Translations under genes and position numbers: made by a program | Part shown: positions 50,486-60,222 of the stretch, piece after piece | Position numbering within the stretch: the first letter of the stretch is position 1 | Layout of the letters: the number at the start of each line of letters is the position of its first letter | DNA from: an uncultured Bacteroides sp. | GTDB lineage: Bacteria; Bacteroidota; Bacteroidia; Bacteroidales; Bacteroidaceae | Assembly: GCA_944322285.1 (NCBI GenBank) | Contig: CALUOR010000002.1 | Location: 1 to 64,000 of the forward strand | Reading direction: 5' to 3' | DNA length: 64,000 bases | Notes under the pieces: model-generated | Databases searched by the model: none | Seen by the model: the letters and a program-made list of their open reading frames with translations, nothing else | Told to the model about the DNA's origin: nothing

Positions 50486-53400
50486 TTACTTCAGCATAGT
50501 GTCTGCGGGAGCTACGCCCCAGCTTTCAGCGGCCATACGCTTGTAGCTTGCATAACGCCACTTAGCGTTGTCCTCAGCAGCTTGGAAGAGTTCTTCGGCT
50601 TCTGCGGGATATTGTTTCATGACAGATGCGTAACGAACTTCACCCTTCAAGAAGTCTTTGAAGCCTTCCCATTCAGGTTCTTTGCTATCCAACGTGAACG
50701 GGTTCTTGCCTTCAGCTTCCAAAGCCGGGTTGTAACGCCACAAGTGCCAGTAACCGCATTTAACAGCCTTCTCTTCCTCAGCCTGGCTCTTGCCCATACC
50801 GGCCTTCAGACCGTGGTTGATACACGGAGCGTAAGCGATGATGAGTGAAGGTCCGTGATAAGCTTCAGCCTCGCGCAGGGCTTTCAGTGTCTGAGCCTGG
50901 TCAGCACCCATAGCGATTTGAGCTACATATACATAACCGTAAGTCGTAGCCATCAAGCCGAGGTCTTTCTTACGTACACGCTTACCGCTGGCAGCAAACT
51001 TAGCGATAGCACCGAGCGGAGTAGCCTTAGAAGACTGTCCACCTGTGTTAGAGTAAACCTCCGTATCCAATACGAGGATGTTGACGTCCTTGCCGGTAGA
51101 GATAACGTGGTCGAGACCACCGTAACCTATATCGTAAGAAGCACCGTCGCCACCGATAATCCACTGGCTGCGTTTTACGATGTATTGCTTCAAACCGTAG
51201 ATTTGTGCGCAAATCGGGCACTTGTCTTTGGCTGCTTCCAGCATCGGAACGATACGCTCGTAGATGTCTTTCGTCTTGTCGGCATCCAGACAGTTGTCCA
51301 GCCATTCCTGGAAGATAGCCTTGTATTCAGCCGGAGTCTCTTCGCCAGCAATAGCTTCCTGCATCAGCTTGGCAATGCGCTCACGAATCTTCTCGTTAGC
51401 CAGTTCCATACCTAAACCGAACTCGCAGAAGTCCTCGAACAGAGAGTTAGCCCATGCGGGACCGTGCCCCTTCTCGTTCTTGGTGTACGGGGTAGAAGGA
51501 ACAGAACCTGAGTAGATAGAAGAACATCCTGTAGCGTTGGCTACCATTTCGCGGTCACCGAACAACTGAGAAATCAGTTTCACGTACGGAGTTTCGCCGC
51601 AACCGGAGCATGCGCCCGAGAACTCGAACAGCGGAGTAGCGAACTGAGAGTTCTTCACGTTGGCCTTGATGTCTACCAGATGTTGTTTGCTCTTCACGTT
51701 GTTTACGCAGTATTCCCAGTTGGCTGCTTCGTTCAACTGGCCTTCGAGATGAACCATCTCCAATGCTTTGCCGCCCTTCTTCGGGTTGCCCGGACATACG
51801 TCTACGCAATTGCCGCAGCCCAGACAGTCGAGTACGTCAACTTGCATACGGAAGGTCATGCCGTCGAATGCCTTGCCCACAGCTTTCAGCATCGGGAAGT
51901 TAGCACCCTTCTGCTCTTCAGCATCGAGTACGAACGGACGGATAGCAGCGTGAGGACAAACGTAAGCACACTTGTTACACTGAATACAGTTTTCAGGATT
52001 CCATACCGGGACGAATGCGGCTACACCGCGTTTTTCGTACTTGGCAGTACCTTGCTCCCAAGAACCGTCTTCGATGCCTTTGAATGCAGATACTGGCAGC
52101 AAGTCGCCGTCTTGTGCGTTGATAGGACGAACCACTTCGTTGATGAAAGCCGGGTCGTTGTTTTCAGCTTTGGCATCGTCAGGCAGGTTAACCCATGCGG
52201 GGTCAACAGTCAGTTGCTTGTATTCGCCACCACGGTCAACGGCTGCATAGTTCTTGTTGACAACGTCTTCACCCTTCTTGCCGTAAGACTTCACGATGAA
52301 CTTCTTCATCTGCTCTACAGCCAGGTCAACGGGGATAACGCCCGTGATGCGGAAGAATGCGGATTGCAGGATGGTGTTGGTACGGTTACCCAAACCAATC
52401 TCCTGCGCAATCTGAGTAGCGTTGATGTAGTAAACAGTGATGTTATGTTGTGCGAAGTATTTCTTCACGCGGTTCGGCAGGTTCTTAGCCAGTTCTTCGC
52501 CTTCCCAGATGGTATTCAGCAAGAACGAACCATTGTCACGCAGACCGCGAGTAACATCGTACATGTGCAGGTAAGCCTGTACGTGGCAAGCCACGAAGTT
52601 CGGCGTATTTACCAGGTAAGTAGAGCGGATAGGCGTATCACCGAAACGCAGGTGAGAGCAAGTGAAACCTCCAGACTTCTTAGAGTCGTAAGAGAAGTAT
52701 GCCTGGCAGTGCTTGTCGGTGTTGTCACCGATAATCTTCACAGAGTTCTTGTTGGCACCTACCGTACCGTCGGCACCCAAACCGTAGAACTTAGCCTCGA
52801 ACATGCCTTCGCCACCTACAGCGATTTCAGCTTCCTGAGGCAGAGAAGTGAAGGTTACGTCGTCCACGATACCGATAGTGAAGTGATTTTTCGGTTCATT
52901 CATCTTCAGGTTGTCGTAAACAGCCAAAATCTGAGCCGGAGTGGTATCCTTTGAACCCAAACCGTAACGTCCGCCTACAATCAACGGAGCGTCAGCCTGT
53001 CCGTAGAAGCAGTCTTTTACATCGAGGTACAGCGGTTCGCCGTTAGCGCCCGGTTCCTTCGTGCGGTCGAGTACGGCAATACGCTTAGCAGACTTAGGTA
53101 CAGCGGCCAGGAAGTGCTTAGCGGAGAACGGACGATAGAGGTGAACAGCTACCAAACCTACTTTTTCGCCCTTAGCGCGCAGGTAGTCGATAACTTCGCG
53201 GATAGCTTCTGTTACAGAGCCCATGGCGATGATGACACGGTCGGCTTCGGGGTCACCGTAGTAGTCGAACAAACCATATTGACGGCCTGTGATTTCGCTG
53301 ATTTTCTTCATGTAGTCTTCTACGATGGCGGGAACTGCTTCATAGAAGCTGTTGCAAGACTCACGATGCTGGAAGAAGTGGTCGGGGTTCTCGGCCATAC

Positions 53401-54055
53401 CGCGTGCGATGGGAGTCATCGGGTTCATGGCACGGCTACGGAATTCAGCCAAAGCATCTTGGTCAATCAGCGGAGCCAGGTCTTCGTTGTCCAGACGTTC
53501 AATCTTCTGGATTTCGTGTGAAGTACGGAAACCGTCGAAGAAGTTGATAAACGGCACACGGGCTTTCAATGTGGACAGGTGAGCTACACCGGCCAAATCC
53601 ATAACCTCCTGTACAGAACCTTCAGCCAACATGGCAAAGCCTGTCTGGCGGCAAGACATGACGTCTTGGTGGTCGCCGAAGATACACAATGCGTGAGAAG
53701 CCAGTGTACGGGCCGATACGTGGAATACGCAAGGCAAATTCTCACCGGCAATCTTGTACATGTTGGGAATCATCAGCAACAGACCCTGTGAAGCGGTGTA
53801 CGTTGTAGTCAACGCACCGGCTTGCAAGGAGCCGTGTACGGCACCGGCAGCACCGGCTTCCGACTGCATCTCTTGTACCAATACTGTTTCGCCGAAGATG
53901 TTCTTGCGACCTGCGGCAGCCCATTCGTCTACGTGCTCAGCCATTGTAGACGACGGGGTGATGGGGTAGATGGCGGCTACTTCCGAGAACATATACGAGA
54001 TATGAGCGGCAGCCTCGTTACCATCACAAGTGATGAATTTTTTTTGTTTAGTCAT
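50486..54055 (-). CDS. nifJ: Pyruvate:ferredoxin (flavodoxin) oxidoreductase
   Basis: The 1189-residue homodimer-type enzyme has all PFOR domains in one chain: domain I with YPITPSSTMAEHVDEW, domain III with the CoA/TPP-linked gamma region, two [4Fe-4S] ferredoxin motifs (CIQCNKCAYVCP and CLGCGNCVDVCP), and a TPP-binding C-terminal domain (GDGASYDIGYGGLDHV, DTEVYSNTGGQ) with Cys residues for the proximal cluster. It oxidises pyruvate to acetyl-CoA and CO2 with reduction of ferredoxin, a central step of anaerobic sugar fermentation. It stands alone, transcribed leftward. Confidence 0.97.
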   Translation of the reverse strand: MTKQKKFITCDGNEAAAHISYMFSEVAAIYPITPSSTMAEHVDEWAAAGRKNIFGETVLVQEMQSEAGAAGAVHGSLQAGALTTTYTASQGLLLMIPNMYKIAGENLPCVFHVSARTLASHALCIFGDHQDVMSCRQTGFAMLAEGSVQEVMDLAGVAHLSTLKARVPFINFFDGFRTSHEIQKIERLDNEDLAPLIDQDALAEFRSRAMNPMTPIARGMAENPDHFFQHRESCNSFYEAVPAIVEDYMKKISEITGRQYGLFDYYGDPEADRVIIAMGSVTEAIREVIDYLRAKGEKVGLVAVHLYRPFSAKHFLAAVPKSAKRIAVLDRTKEPGANGEPLYLDVKDCFYGQADAPLIVGGRYGLGSKDTTPAQILAVYDNLKMNEPKNHFTIGIVDDVTFTSLPQEAEIAVGGEGMFEAKFYGLGADGTVGANKNSVKIIGDNTDKHCQAYFSYDSKKSGGFTCSHLRFGDTPIRSTYLVNTPNFVACHVQAYLHMYDVTRGLRDNGSFLLNTIWEGEELAKNLPNRVKKYFAQHNITVYYINATQIAQEIGLGNRTNTILQSAFFRITGVIPVDLAVEQMKKFIVKSYGKKGEDVVNKNYAAVDRGGEYKQLTVDPAWVNLPDDAKAENNDPAFINEVVRPINAQDGDLLPVSAFKGIEDGSWEQGTAKYEKRGVAAFVPVWNPENCIQCNKCAYVCPHAAIRPFVLDAEEQKGANFPMLKAVGKAFDGMTFRMQVDVLDCLGCGNCVDVCPGNPKKGGKALEMVHLEGQLNEAANWEYCVNNVKSKQHLVDIKANVKNSQFATPLFEFSGACSGCGETPYVKLISQLFGDREMVANATGCSSIYSGSVPSTPYTKNEKGHGPAWANSLFEDFCEFGLGMELANEKIRERIAKLMQEAIAGEETPAEYKAIFQEWLDNCLDADKTKDIYERIVPMLEAAKDKCPICAQIYGLKQYIVKRSQWIIGGDGASYDIGYGGLDHVISTGKDVNILVLDTEVYSNTGGQSSKATPLGAIAKFAASGKRVRKKDLGLMATTYGYVYVAQIAMGADQAQTLKALREAEAYHGPSLIIAYAPCINHGLKAGMGKSQAEEEKAVKCGYWHLWRYNPALEAEGKNPFTLDSKEPEWEGFKDFLKGEVRYASVMKQYPAEAEELFQAAEDNAKWRYASYKRMAAESWGVAPADTMLK

Positions 54056-54132
54056 AACTAAATAATTTTATAAGTAAAAAATCTTATTATTAGTTTTCTT
54101 TTCTCTTTTTCCTATTCCTGAAATACATTTTC

Positions 54133-55311
54133 TCAATACAAAAAACCCAGCAACCATAGCGGAATCACATTGCCGTGTCCGATGTCCGTCCGGTGTGCGG
54201 CGTAGGTCACGTTCGGATTGTTTTTTACCCTTACGTTGTCCGTACATACCTTGAAAGGTAAGTCGCCATCCACTAAGAAAGACGTGTATTTATCTCCCTT
54301 GTTCACCTGATGGTCTTTCCAAAGATTGTTGACGAAGAAAGTTTCCAGCACGTCTTGTTCTTCCACTTTCACCGGATAGATGGAATACATCAGGTTGGGA
54401 TTATGCATCATGATTTTAGCCGGTTTTTTGGGAAACTCCTCACCGGCCGGATACACCATATTAATAAGACGTGCATCCGCCAGATACTTGATGTAATTCA
54501 TCACCGTGGCGCGCGAAGTCTCAATGTCACCCGCCAATTGGCTTACATTGGGTGCCTTGGGACCGTCTACGGCCAACAGGTAAAGCAGTTTCTTTATCTT
54601 TGAGAGGTATTTCAGTTCTATTTGTTTGATAAGCAGGATGTCTACTTCCACCATCATGTTCATGGTCTTGAGCAGGTTTTCCGAGAAATTGCGTTTTTCC
54701 AGAAAAAACGGATAAAATCCGTGGTGCAGATAGTCGGCAAAGTATTCTTGCGGGCGAACCTTGGACAAGATACCTTTCGCAATCTGTTCGTGGTTCCTTC
54801 TGATTTCGTCCAGTGTGTAGGCGTGAAATTTCATGCCCGTTTGTAGGTTGAGATATTCGCGGAAAGAGAATCCGCGCAGGTTATAGCTCTTCACAATGTC
54901 GTGCAGTTCTAGATTCTCTTCCTTTAGCCGCATTACCGATGAACCGGTGAACACAATCTTCAGATTAGGGAAGCGGTCGTAGCACATGCGCAGTTCCTTA
55001 CTCCAATTGGGGAACTTAAATACCTGGTCTATCAGCAACACTCGTCCGCCCCGGCGTTGGAATTCGTATGCAAATTCAACGATGCCATGTCCGGAGAAGT
55101 AGAAGTTGTTCATATTAATGAAGAGACAGGAACGGTCGTTGCCGAATTTCTCTTTGGCATATTGCAGCAGGAAAGTGGTCTTACCCACACCGCGCGTACC
55201 TTTTATACCGATAAGGCGGTCGTTCCAATCGATCTCGTCCATGAGGTCGCGGCGGACCGGAGCATTGGTATGCTCCACCAAATAGGCGTGTGTGCGGTAG
55301 AATGCTTCCAT
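54133..55311 (-). CDS. AAA-family ATPase with DUF4143-type C terminus
   Basis: From the ATG at 55311 this 392-residue protein has a AAA_14-type ATPase domain with Walker A GTRGVGKTTFLLQ and Walker B RVLLIDQVFKF, a sensor segment KIVFTGSSV, and a C-terminal DUF4143-like region with a winged helix (VSQLAGDIETSRATVMNYIKYL). Such proteins are widespread in Bacteroidetes; their role is not known, though some act in defence or toxin-like contexts. A longer frame starts with TTG at 55338, but that TTG is part of the -7 box, so it cannot be translated from there. Confidence 0.8.
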   Translation of the reverse strand: MEAFYRTHAYLVEHTNAPVRRDLMDEIDWNDRLIGIKGTRGVGKTTFLLQYAKEKFGNDRSCLFINMNNFYFSGHGIVEFAYEFQRRGGRVLLIDQVFKFPNWSKELRMCYDRFPNLKIVFTGSSVMRLKEENLELHDIVKSYNLRGFSFREYLNLQTGMKFHAYTLDEIRRNHEQIAKGILSKVRPQEYFADYLHHGFYPFFLEKRNFSENLLKTMNMMVEVDILLIKQIELKYLSKIKKLLYLLAVDGPKAPNVSQLAGDIETSRATVMNYIKYLADARLINMVYPAGEEFPKKPAKIMMHNPNLMYSIYPVKVEEQDVLETFFVNNLWKDHQVNKGDKYTSFLVDGDLPFKVCTDNVRVKNNPNVTYAAHRTDIGHGNVIPLWLLGFLY

Positions 55312-55335
55312 ATTATTAAACTGCTTATCAGGGCA

Positions 55336-55365
55336 CAAAGATACTTCTTTTTGTTGAATTGCAAA
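55336..55365 (-). promoter_or_regulatory. Promoter of the AAA ATPase gene
   Basis: On the minus strand TTTG (complement of 55362-55365), 18-bp spacer, TATCTTTG (complement of 55336-55343). It fixes the start of the ATPase gene at the ATG at 55311. Confidence 0.65.
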
Positions 55366-55456
55366 GTAGACATGGCAAATTATTTGTGGATTTCGCTAAA
55401 AAAATAAAACAAGAAGCATCAGAGAAAAATAATCTAATGAAAAACGGGCGTTTTAG

Positions 55457-55487
55457 TTGGCACTTACAAGTATAAACCTTAACTTTG
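55457..55487 (+). promoter_or_regulatory. Promoter of the cobalamin operon
   Basis: TTGG (55457-55460) and TAACTTTG (55480-55487), spacing 19 bp; transcription would start near 55492, exactly where the P1 stem of the riboswitch begins. Confidence 0.7.
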
Positions 55488-55491
55488 CCAC

Positions 55492-55663
55492 GTTTTGTTC
55501 CGCATCCTCTGTTCGGGGGATGGGATGAAAAGGGAATCGGGTGAAAGTCCCGGACAGTCCCGCTGCTGTGTGTTCCTTAGGAAGCGTGTCAAGACCAAGG
55601 CCACTGTTCTATGACGAATGGGAAGGCGACACGTTTTGGAATGAGTCAGAAGACCTGCAAAAC
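55492..55663 (+). ncRNA. Cobalamin riboswitch
   Basis: The closing stem gttttg/caaaac (55492-55497 with 55658-55663) encloses the conserved elements: gggtgaaagtcccggacagt, then cccgctgctgtg, the invariant gccactg segment near 55600, and the 3' gagtcagaagacctgc. These are the class I (B12-box) cobalamin riboswitch signatures. It should repress btuB, btuG, btuF and btuC when adenosylcobalamin or a related corrinoid is plentiful. Confidence 0.95.
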
Positions 55664-55739
55664 AAAGTCAAGAAATCGTCCGTTCGAGGAAAGCGGAAGA
55701 TGTAACAAGTGGAAATTACCAAATTATTCTTCTGTGTTA

Positions 55740-57764
55740 ATGAGGAAAGGTAAGGCGTGGCTACGTGTTGTAGCAGGCGTATGGGTGTGTTTATCCATTG
55801 GCACTTCTGTCTTTGCGCAGGAAAGTGTGTCGGATACCATTGGAGGCAAAGTGCATGTGCTGGGTGAAGTGGAGGTGAGTGCTTCCGCTTCGCGAAGGGG
55901 CATGACAAGTACGGCTCCTGTGCAGATGCTTTCTCAAAAGCAATTGACGTTGCAGGGGGTAACGGACATGGCGGATGCTTTGCGCCGCTTTTCGGGTGTC
56001 AATGTGAAGGATTATGGCGGTGCCGGAGGCATGAAGACTGTGTCTGTGCGAAGCTTGGGCTCACAACATACGTCCGTGTCCTATGATGGGATGACCATCA
56101 CGGATTGTCAGAGCGGACAAGTGGACTTGTCGCGCTTCTCTTTGGATAACATCCAGTCTCTCTCTCTGGCCGTGGGCGACAATGAGGATATCTTTGTTCC
56201 TGCCCGCACCGTGGCTTCGGCTGCTTCCATTCGCTTGCAGACACTGATGCCCGATTTGTCCGAACGTCCCTATCGGGTAAAGGCGGAAGTGAAGGCAGGT
56301 TCCTTTGGTCTCGTGAATCCTTTTATACGTTATGACCAACGTTTGGCCAAGCAGGTATCCATGTCCTTGTCCGGTGACTTTATGCGGGCAGACAATCGCT
56401 ATCCTTTTACTTTGGTGAACGGAAAATATGTGTCCGAAGAACATCGTAACAACAATTATATAGAGACTTGGCGTGGAGAATGGAACCTTTATGCCCGTCC
56501 TAGTGAACATGCGGTGCTCAACGGTAAGATGTATTACTACGACTCCTTCCGCGAATTGCCCGGTCCTGTTATCCTATATAATAATGTAAGCAATGAGGAG
56601 CTGAGCGAGCGCAATTTCTTCTCTCAGCTTCATTATATGAATTACTGGGATAACGGTTTCTCCCTTCAGCTCAACGGGAAGTTTAATTGGGCTTCCTCTC
56701 ATTATCACGATGAGGGTGAGGAGTTTCCGAACGGGGCGATGAACAATGTCTATTATCAGCGCGAATATTATGGTTCGGCGGCCTTGCTTTACGCGCCTCA
56801 TGCGAATTGGGCATTTTCATACGCAGCTGATTATTCGTTCAACAACCTTACATCGAATGCCACGTTGGGTGTGAAGCCTTACCGGCATACGGTGTTGCAA
56901 ACCTTGGCCGTGCGTTATCGCACTTCACGCTTGACCGCCACCGCTCTTTTGCTTGGCTCGCTGTATCTGAATGAAGCGCGGGGAGGAGAGCCGGCCGGAG
57001 ACGCTCGTCGCTTGTCTCCTTCCGTATCTGTCTCATGGAAACCATGGGAAGAGCACGACTTGCGTGTGCGTGCGTCGTATAAAGATATCTTTCGGGTGGC
57101 AACCTTTACGGAGAATTATTTCGGGCGATGGGGAAGCAGAGACTTGAATCCTGAAGTGGCTCGCCAATACAACGTAGGACTTACTTATATGCACGCTTCG
57201 TCCCGTTCTTGGTTGGAAGGAGTGAATTTTTCGGTAGACGGCTATTATAATTATGTAAAAGATAAAATTGTGGCCATGCCTTACAATATGTTTTTCTGGA
57301 CGATGGTCAACTTAGGGCGTGTGGACATCTGGGGTATGGATGCCACGTTGGACGGAACTTTTCTTCTGGCTCCCCGTCATCGGTTGGTTTCCACGCTCTC
57401 TTATACTTACCAGAAGGCCGTGGACAAGACCGACCCGTCTTCAGCCTATTATGAAGACCAGATACCCTACACGCCGGAACATTCGGGAGCATTCTCTTTG
57501 GCTTGGGAGAATCCGTATGTCAATGTGTCTTTCCATGCTACGGGAGTTGACAAGCGTTATGCTTCCGTGCAGAACATTAAGACTAACGAACTGGATGGCT
57601 ATATAGAATATGGTGTGGCTCTATACCGCTCTTTCAAGTGGAAACGGGTAGATTGCTCCTTGCGCTTGGACGTACAGAATCTTGGAAACAAGCAATATAG
57701 CATTGTGAAAAACTATCCGATGCCCGGGCGTTCGTATAAAGTGACTTTGGGAATTAATATCTAA
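55740..57764 (+). CDS. btuB: TonB-dependent cobalamin receptor
   Basis: From the ATG at 55740 this 674-residue protein has a signal peptide (VVAGVWVCLSIGTSVFAQ), a plug domain with a TonB-box region and NVKDYGGAGGMKTVSVRSLGSQ, and a 22-strand barrel ending in the usual aromatic C terminus (SYKVTLGINI). It imports cobalamin or other corrinoids across the outer membrane with BtuG on top. The frame is open from 55611, but those codons lie inside the riboswitch aptamer and do not form a signal peptide, so the downstream ATG is the start. The riboswitch and the btu context give high confidence in the role. Confidence 0.9.
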   Translation: MRKGKAWLRVVAGVWVCLSIGTSVFAQESVSDTIGGKVHVLGEVEVSASASRRGMTSTAPVQMLSQKQLTLQGVTDMADALRRFSGVNVKDYGGAGGMKTVSVRSLGSQHTSVSYDGMTITDCQSGQVDLSRFSLDNIQSLSLAVGDNEDIFVPARTVASAASIRLQTLMPDLSERPYRVKAEVKAGSFGLVNPFIRYDQRLAKQVSMSLSGDFMRADNRYPFTLVNGKYVSEEHRNNNYIETWRGEWNLYARPSEHAVLNGKMYYYDSFRELPGPVILYNNVSNEELSERNFFSQLHYMNYWDNGFSLQLNGKFNWASSHYHDEGEEFPNGAMNNVYYQREYYGSAALLYAPHANWAFSYAADYSFNNLTSNATLGVKPYRHTVLQTLAVRYRTSRLTATALLLGSLYLNEARGGEPAGDARRLSPSVSVSWKPWEEHDLRVRASYKDIFRVATFTENYFGRWGSRDLNPEVARQYNVGLTYMHASSRSWLEGVNFSVDGYYNYVKDKIVAMPYNMFFWTMVNLGRVDIWGMDATLDGTFLLAPRHRLVSTLSYTYQKAVDKTDPSSAYYEDQIPYTPEHSGAFSLAWENPYVNVSFHATGVDKRYASVQNIKTNELDGYIEYGVALYRSFKWKRVDCSLRLDVQNLGNKQYSIVKNYPMPGRSYKVTLGINI

Positions 57765-57798
57765 CCTAATCTATAATTATTTTAAAATTAAAAGTTGT

Positions 57799-58911
57799 AT
57801 GATGAACTTAAAAGAACATTTGAAGATGCTGGCGCTTCTTGTGCTGGCTATGCCTATGACATTTGCGGCATGTAGCGATGACAACAATCCTTCGGACGAT
57901 CCCGATACTCCGACTCAGATAGAAGAAGGTGTGTTTGTGTACAATTCCGGAAACCAAGGCTCAAGCATTGACGGAAGTCTCTCTTTTATTGACGTGCAGA
58001 CGGGAACGGTGACCAATGATGCTTTCCTTACCGTAAACGAACGGAGCTTGGGCTCTACGGTGCAGGATGGTGTGGTGTTAGGTGAGAATCTTTACATAGC
58101 CGTGTCCGAGTCCAACACCGTTGAAGTGATTAACAAGAATACGTTGGTAAGCGTGGCTCAAATTCGTCCTGAGTCTCCGCAAGGAAGCAGTCCGCGTGAT
58201 GTTGTAACCGATGGAGAATACGTGTATGTGTCTATGTGGTCCGGCTACGTGTCCCGCATAGACCCGGCAACAAACACCATTGACAAAACTGTAAAGGTGG
58301 GACCCAATCCTGAAGAGATGGCTATAAGTGGAGGATACCTGTATGTGGTCAACTCTGATGGCAACAATTGGCAAGCCAACTATGCCAACGGATTAAGTGT
58401 ATCCAAGGTGTCGCTTACTACGTTCGAGGAAGAGAAGAAGATTCCCGTGGGCTTGAATCCTACTAAGATTGTGGCCGATGCTTCGGGCAACCTCATCGTG
58501 TTGTGTATGGGAGATTATACGGAAGCTAATCCGGCATCACTTTGGAAGATTAATAGCTCGTCGGACGAAGCTTCAGAGATGGGTATCCAGGCAACTATCA
58601 TGGCCTTGCGTGGTAATTCGCTTTATACCATCAATGCACCTTTTGGATCTACGGAAGTGTCTTATATCGTTTATAACACGGTGACCGGAGCGGTTGAAAA
58701 TGAAAACTTCGTCTCCACACCTGTAGATTCCGCTGCAGGTCTTGCTGTGCATCCTGAAAGTGGAAACATCTACATCACGTCCTATACGTTGGTGGACGGC
58801 TTTGCTTCTTATAATACTCCGGGTTACGTTAACGCTTATGCTTCGGACGGTACGCTGACTGATACGTATTCGGTGGGAATAGGAGCCGTAAACATGTCTT
58901 TCCTTGATTGA
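57799..58911 (+). CDS. btuG: BtuG-type beta-propeller cobalamin-binding surface lipoprotein
   Basis: The 370-residue lipoprotein has a lipobox ending in AAC (near Cys25), an acidic SDDNNPSDDPD tether of the kind that exports Bacteroides surface lipoproteins, and repeated propeller blades (SPRDVVTDGEYVYVSMWSG, GPNPEEMAISGGYLYVVNS, GLNPTKIVADASGNL). Known BtuG proteins cap BtuB and bind cobalamin with very high affinity on the cell surface. It follows btuB by 35 bp and is 10 bp before btuF. Two ATGs in tandem make the exact start uncertain by one codon. Confidence 0.85.
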   Translation: MMNLKEHLKMLALLVLAMPMTFAACSDDNNPSDDPDTPTQIEEGVFVYNSGNQGSSIDGSLSFIDVQTGTVTNDAFLTVNERSLGSTVQDGVVLGENLYIAVSESNTVEVINKNTLVSVAQIRPESPQGSSPRDVVTDGEYVYVSMWSGYVSRIDPATNTIDKTVKVGPNPEEMAISGGYLYVVNSDGNNWQANYANGLSVSKVSLTTFEEEKKIPVGLNPTKIVADASGNLIVLCMGDYTEANPASLWKINSSSDEASEMGIQATIMALRGNSLYTINAPFGSTEVSYIVYNTVTGAVENENFVSTPVDSAAGLAVHPESGNIYITSYTLVDGFASYNTPGYVNAYASDGTLTDTYSVGIGAVNMSFLD

Positions 58912-58920
58912 CACTGAACG

Positions 58921-60054
58921 ATGAAGCATTTCATAGCTTTGCTTTTCCCCGTCTTGCTCCTGCTGGCTTCGTGCCGGGGAGCAGGCGGGTCATCGGCTTC
59001 CTTACCTGAAGGCGACACGCTGGTCATGCGTTATGCCGAGAACTTGACATTGGTGACTTATCCCGACTATACCGTGGCTACGTTGCGCAATCCGTGGGAC
59101 ACGTTGAAAACGTTGAGCACCTATATATTAGTGCCTAAGGACAAAGCTCTCCCTCGTACACTTCCGCAGGGAACGGTGGTGCGGGTGCCTTTGTCTAAAT
59201 CCTTGGTCTACTCTGCCGTACATTGCGGATTGGTGGAAGAATTAGGAGCTGCGAAACAGATTGGAGGGGTTTGCGATGTGAAGTATATGCATCGTCCTTT
59301 TGTTCATGAAGGATGCCGTCAAGGTACGATTGTAGATTGTGGTACAAGTGCCAATCCGGACATTGAGCGTATCATCGACTTGCATCCTGATGCTATTCTG
59401 CTCTCTCCTTATCAGAATAATAACGGTTATGGACGCTTGGCCAAACTGGATATTCCTATCATTGAGTGTGCCGACTATATGGAGACTTCGGCTTTGGGGC
59501 GTGCGGAGTGGATGCGTTTCTATGGCTTGCTGTATGGGGCGTCCAGATATGCAGACAGCCTTTTTGTTCAAGTGGAAGAACGTTATAAGCGTCTGAAGAC
59601 GCGTGCCATGTTTTCGTCCACTTGTTATTCGTTGCTGACTGACATGAAGTATGGTTCCGTCTGGTATATTTCCGGTGCCGATACACCAATGGGACGTCTT
59701 TACGAAGACGCTTCCGGACGCTATGCCTTTGCCGATTTGAAGCAGGGTGGGGCAGTGCCTATGTCTTTTGAGGCTGTGTATGACAAAGCCGGTGAATCTG
59801 ATGTATGGATTATCAAGTATAACCGTCCGCAGGATATGAGTTATGATGACTTAAAGGCGGAGTATGCCGGTTACGCCCGTTTCAAGGCATTTAAGGAACA
59901 CCGGGTCTATGGTTGCAATACCGCCCGGATACCTTATTATGAGGAGACGCCATTCCATCCCGACCGTTTGTTGGCGGATATGATACAGATACTTCATCCT
60001 GAAATCCGATTGGAAGACGGTTTGCGGTATTTTTCGTTGTTGGAGGAAAAATGA
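58921..60054 (+). CDS. btuF: Cobalamin-binding periplasmic lipoprotein
   Basis: The 377-residue ABC-transporter substrate-binding protein has a lipobox (LLASC) and the helical-backbone class III fold of BtuF/FepB: an early TVVRVPLSKSLVYSAVHCGLVEELG, then NPDIERIIDLHPDAILLSPYQN. It takes cobalamin from the outer-membrane receptor to BtuC. Its stop codon lies inside the left end of the MITE-like element that begins at 60049, so the element has inserted just at or after the gene end. Confidence 0.85.
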   Translation: MKHFIALLFPVLLLLASCRGAGGSSASLPEGDTLVMRYAENLTLVTYPDYTVATLRNPWDTLKTLSTYILVPKDKALPRTLPQGTVVRVPLSKSLVYSAVHCGLVEELGAAKQIGGVCDVKYMHRPFVHEGCRQGTIVDCGTSANPDIERIIDLHPDAILLSPYQNNNGYGRLAKLDIPIIECADYMETSALGRAEWMRFYGLLYGASRYADSLFVQVEERYKRLKTRAMFSSTCYSLLTDMKYGSVWYISGADTPMGRLYEDASGRYAFADLKQGGAVPMSFEAVYDKAGESDVWIIKYNRPQDMSYDDLKAEYAGYARFKAFKEHRVYGCNTARIPYYEETPFHPDRLLADMIQILHPEIRLEDGLRYFSLLEEK

Positions 60055-60217
60055 TAATTTATCTGTCCAGAGAACGCAGACAACACAGAGCACGCAGATG
60101 AACGCAGACTTATATTCTTCCCTTTGTGCAGACAGGCGAAGCCCTTTATTTTCTGCGAGCCTCTGCGCCAGTCAGCGTTGTCTGCGTTCTCCTGATGCAG
60201 TCGCTAAATTCCCATTT
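60049..60217. mobile_element. MITE-like element 2
   Basis: A 169-bp unit bounded by the same termini as element 1: AAATGATAATTTATC (60049-60063) and GCTAAATTCCCATTT (60203-60217). The interior is unrelated: a perfect 15-bp inverted repeat (gagaacgcagacaac, 60070-60084; complement at 60177-60191) with ctctgcg-type sequence between. It separates btuF from btuC, its left end includes the btuF stop codon, and it ends 6 bp before the btuC start. Confidence 0.65.
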
Positions 60218-60222
60218 ATAGA

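Noticed and set aside
51680..52954. 424-codon open frame on the plus strand
   Set aside because: Antisense to nifJ, whose product is certain; no recognisable motifs.
55340..55493. Divergent shared operator between the ATPase and btu promoters
   Set aside because: The two promoters are about 115 bp apart and I found no palindrome between them.
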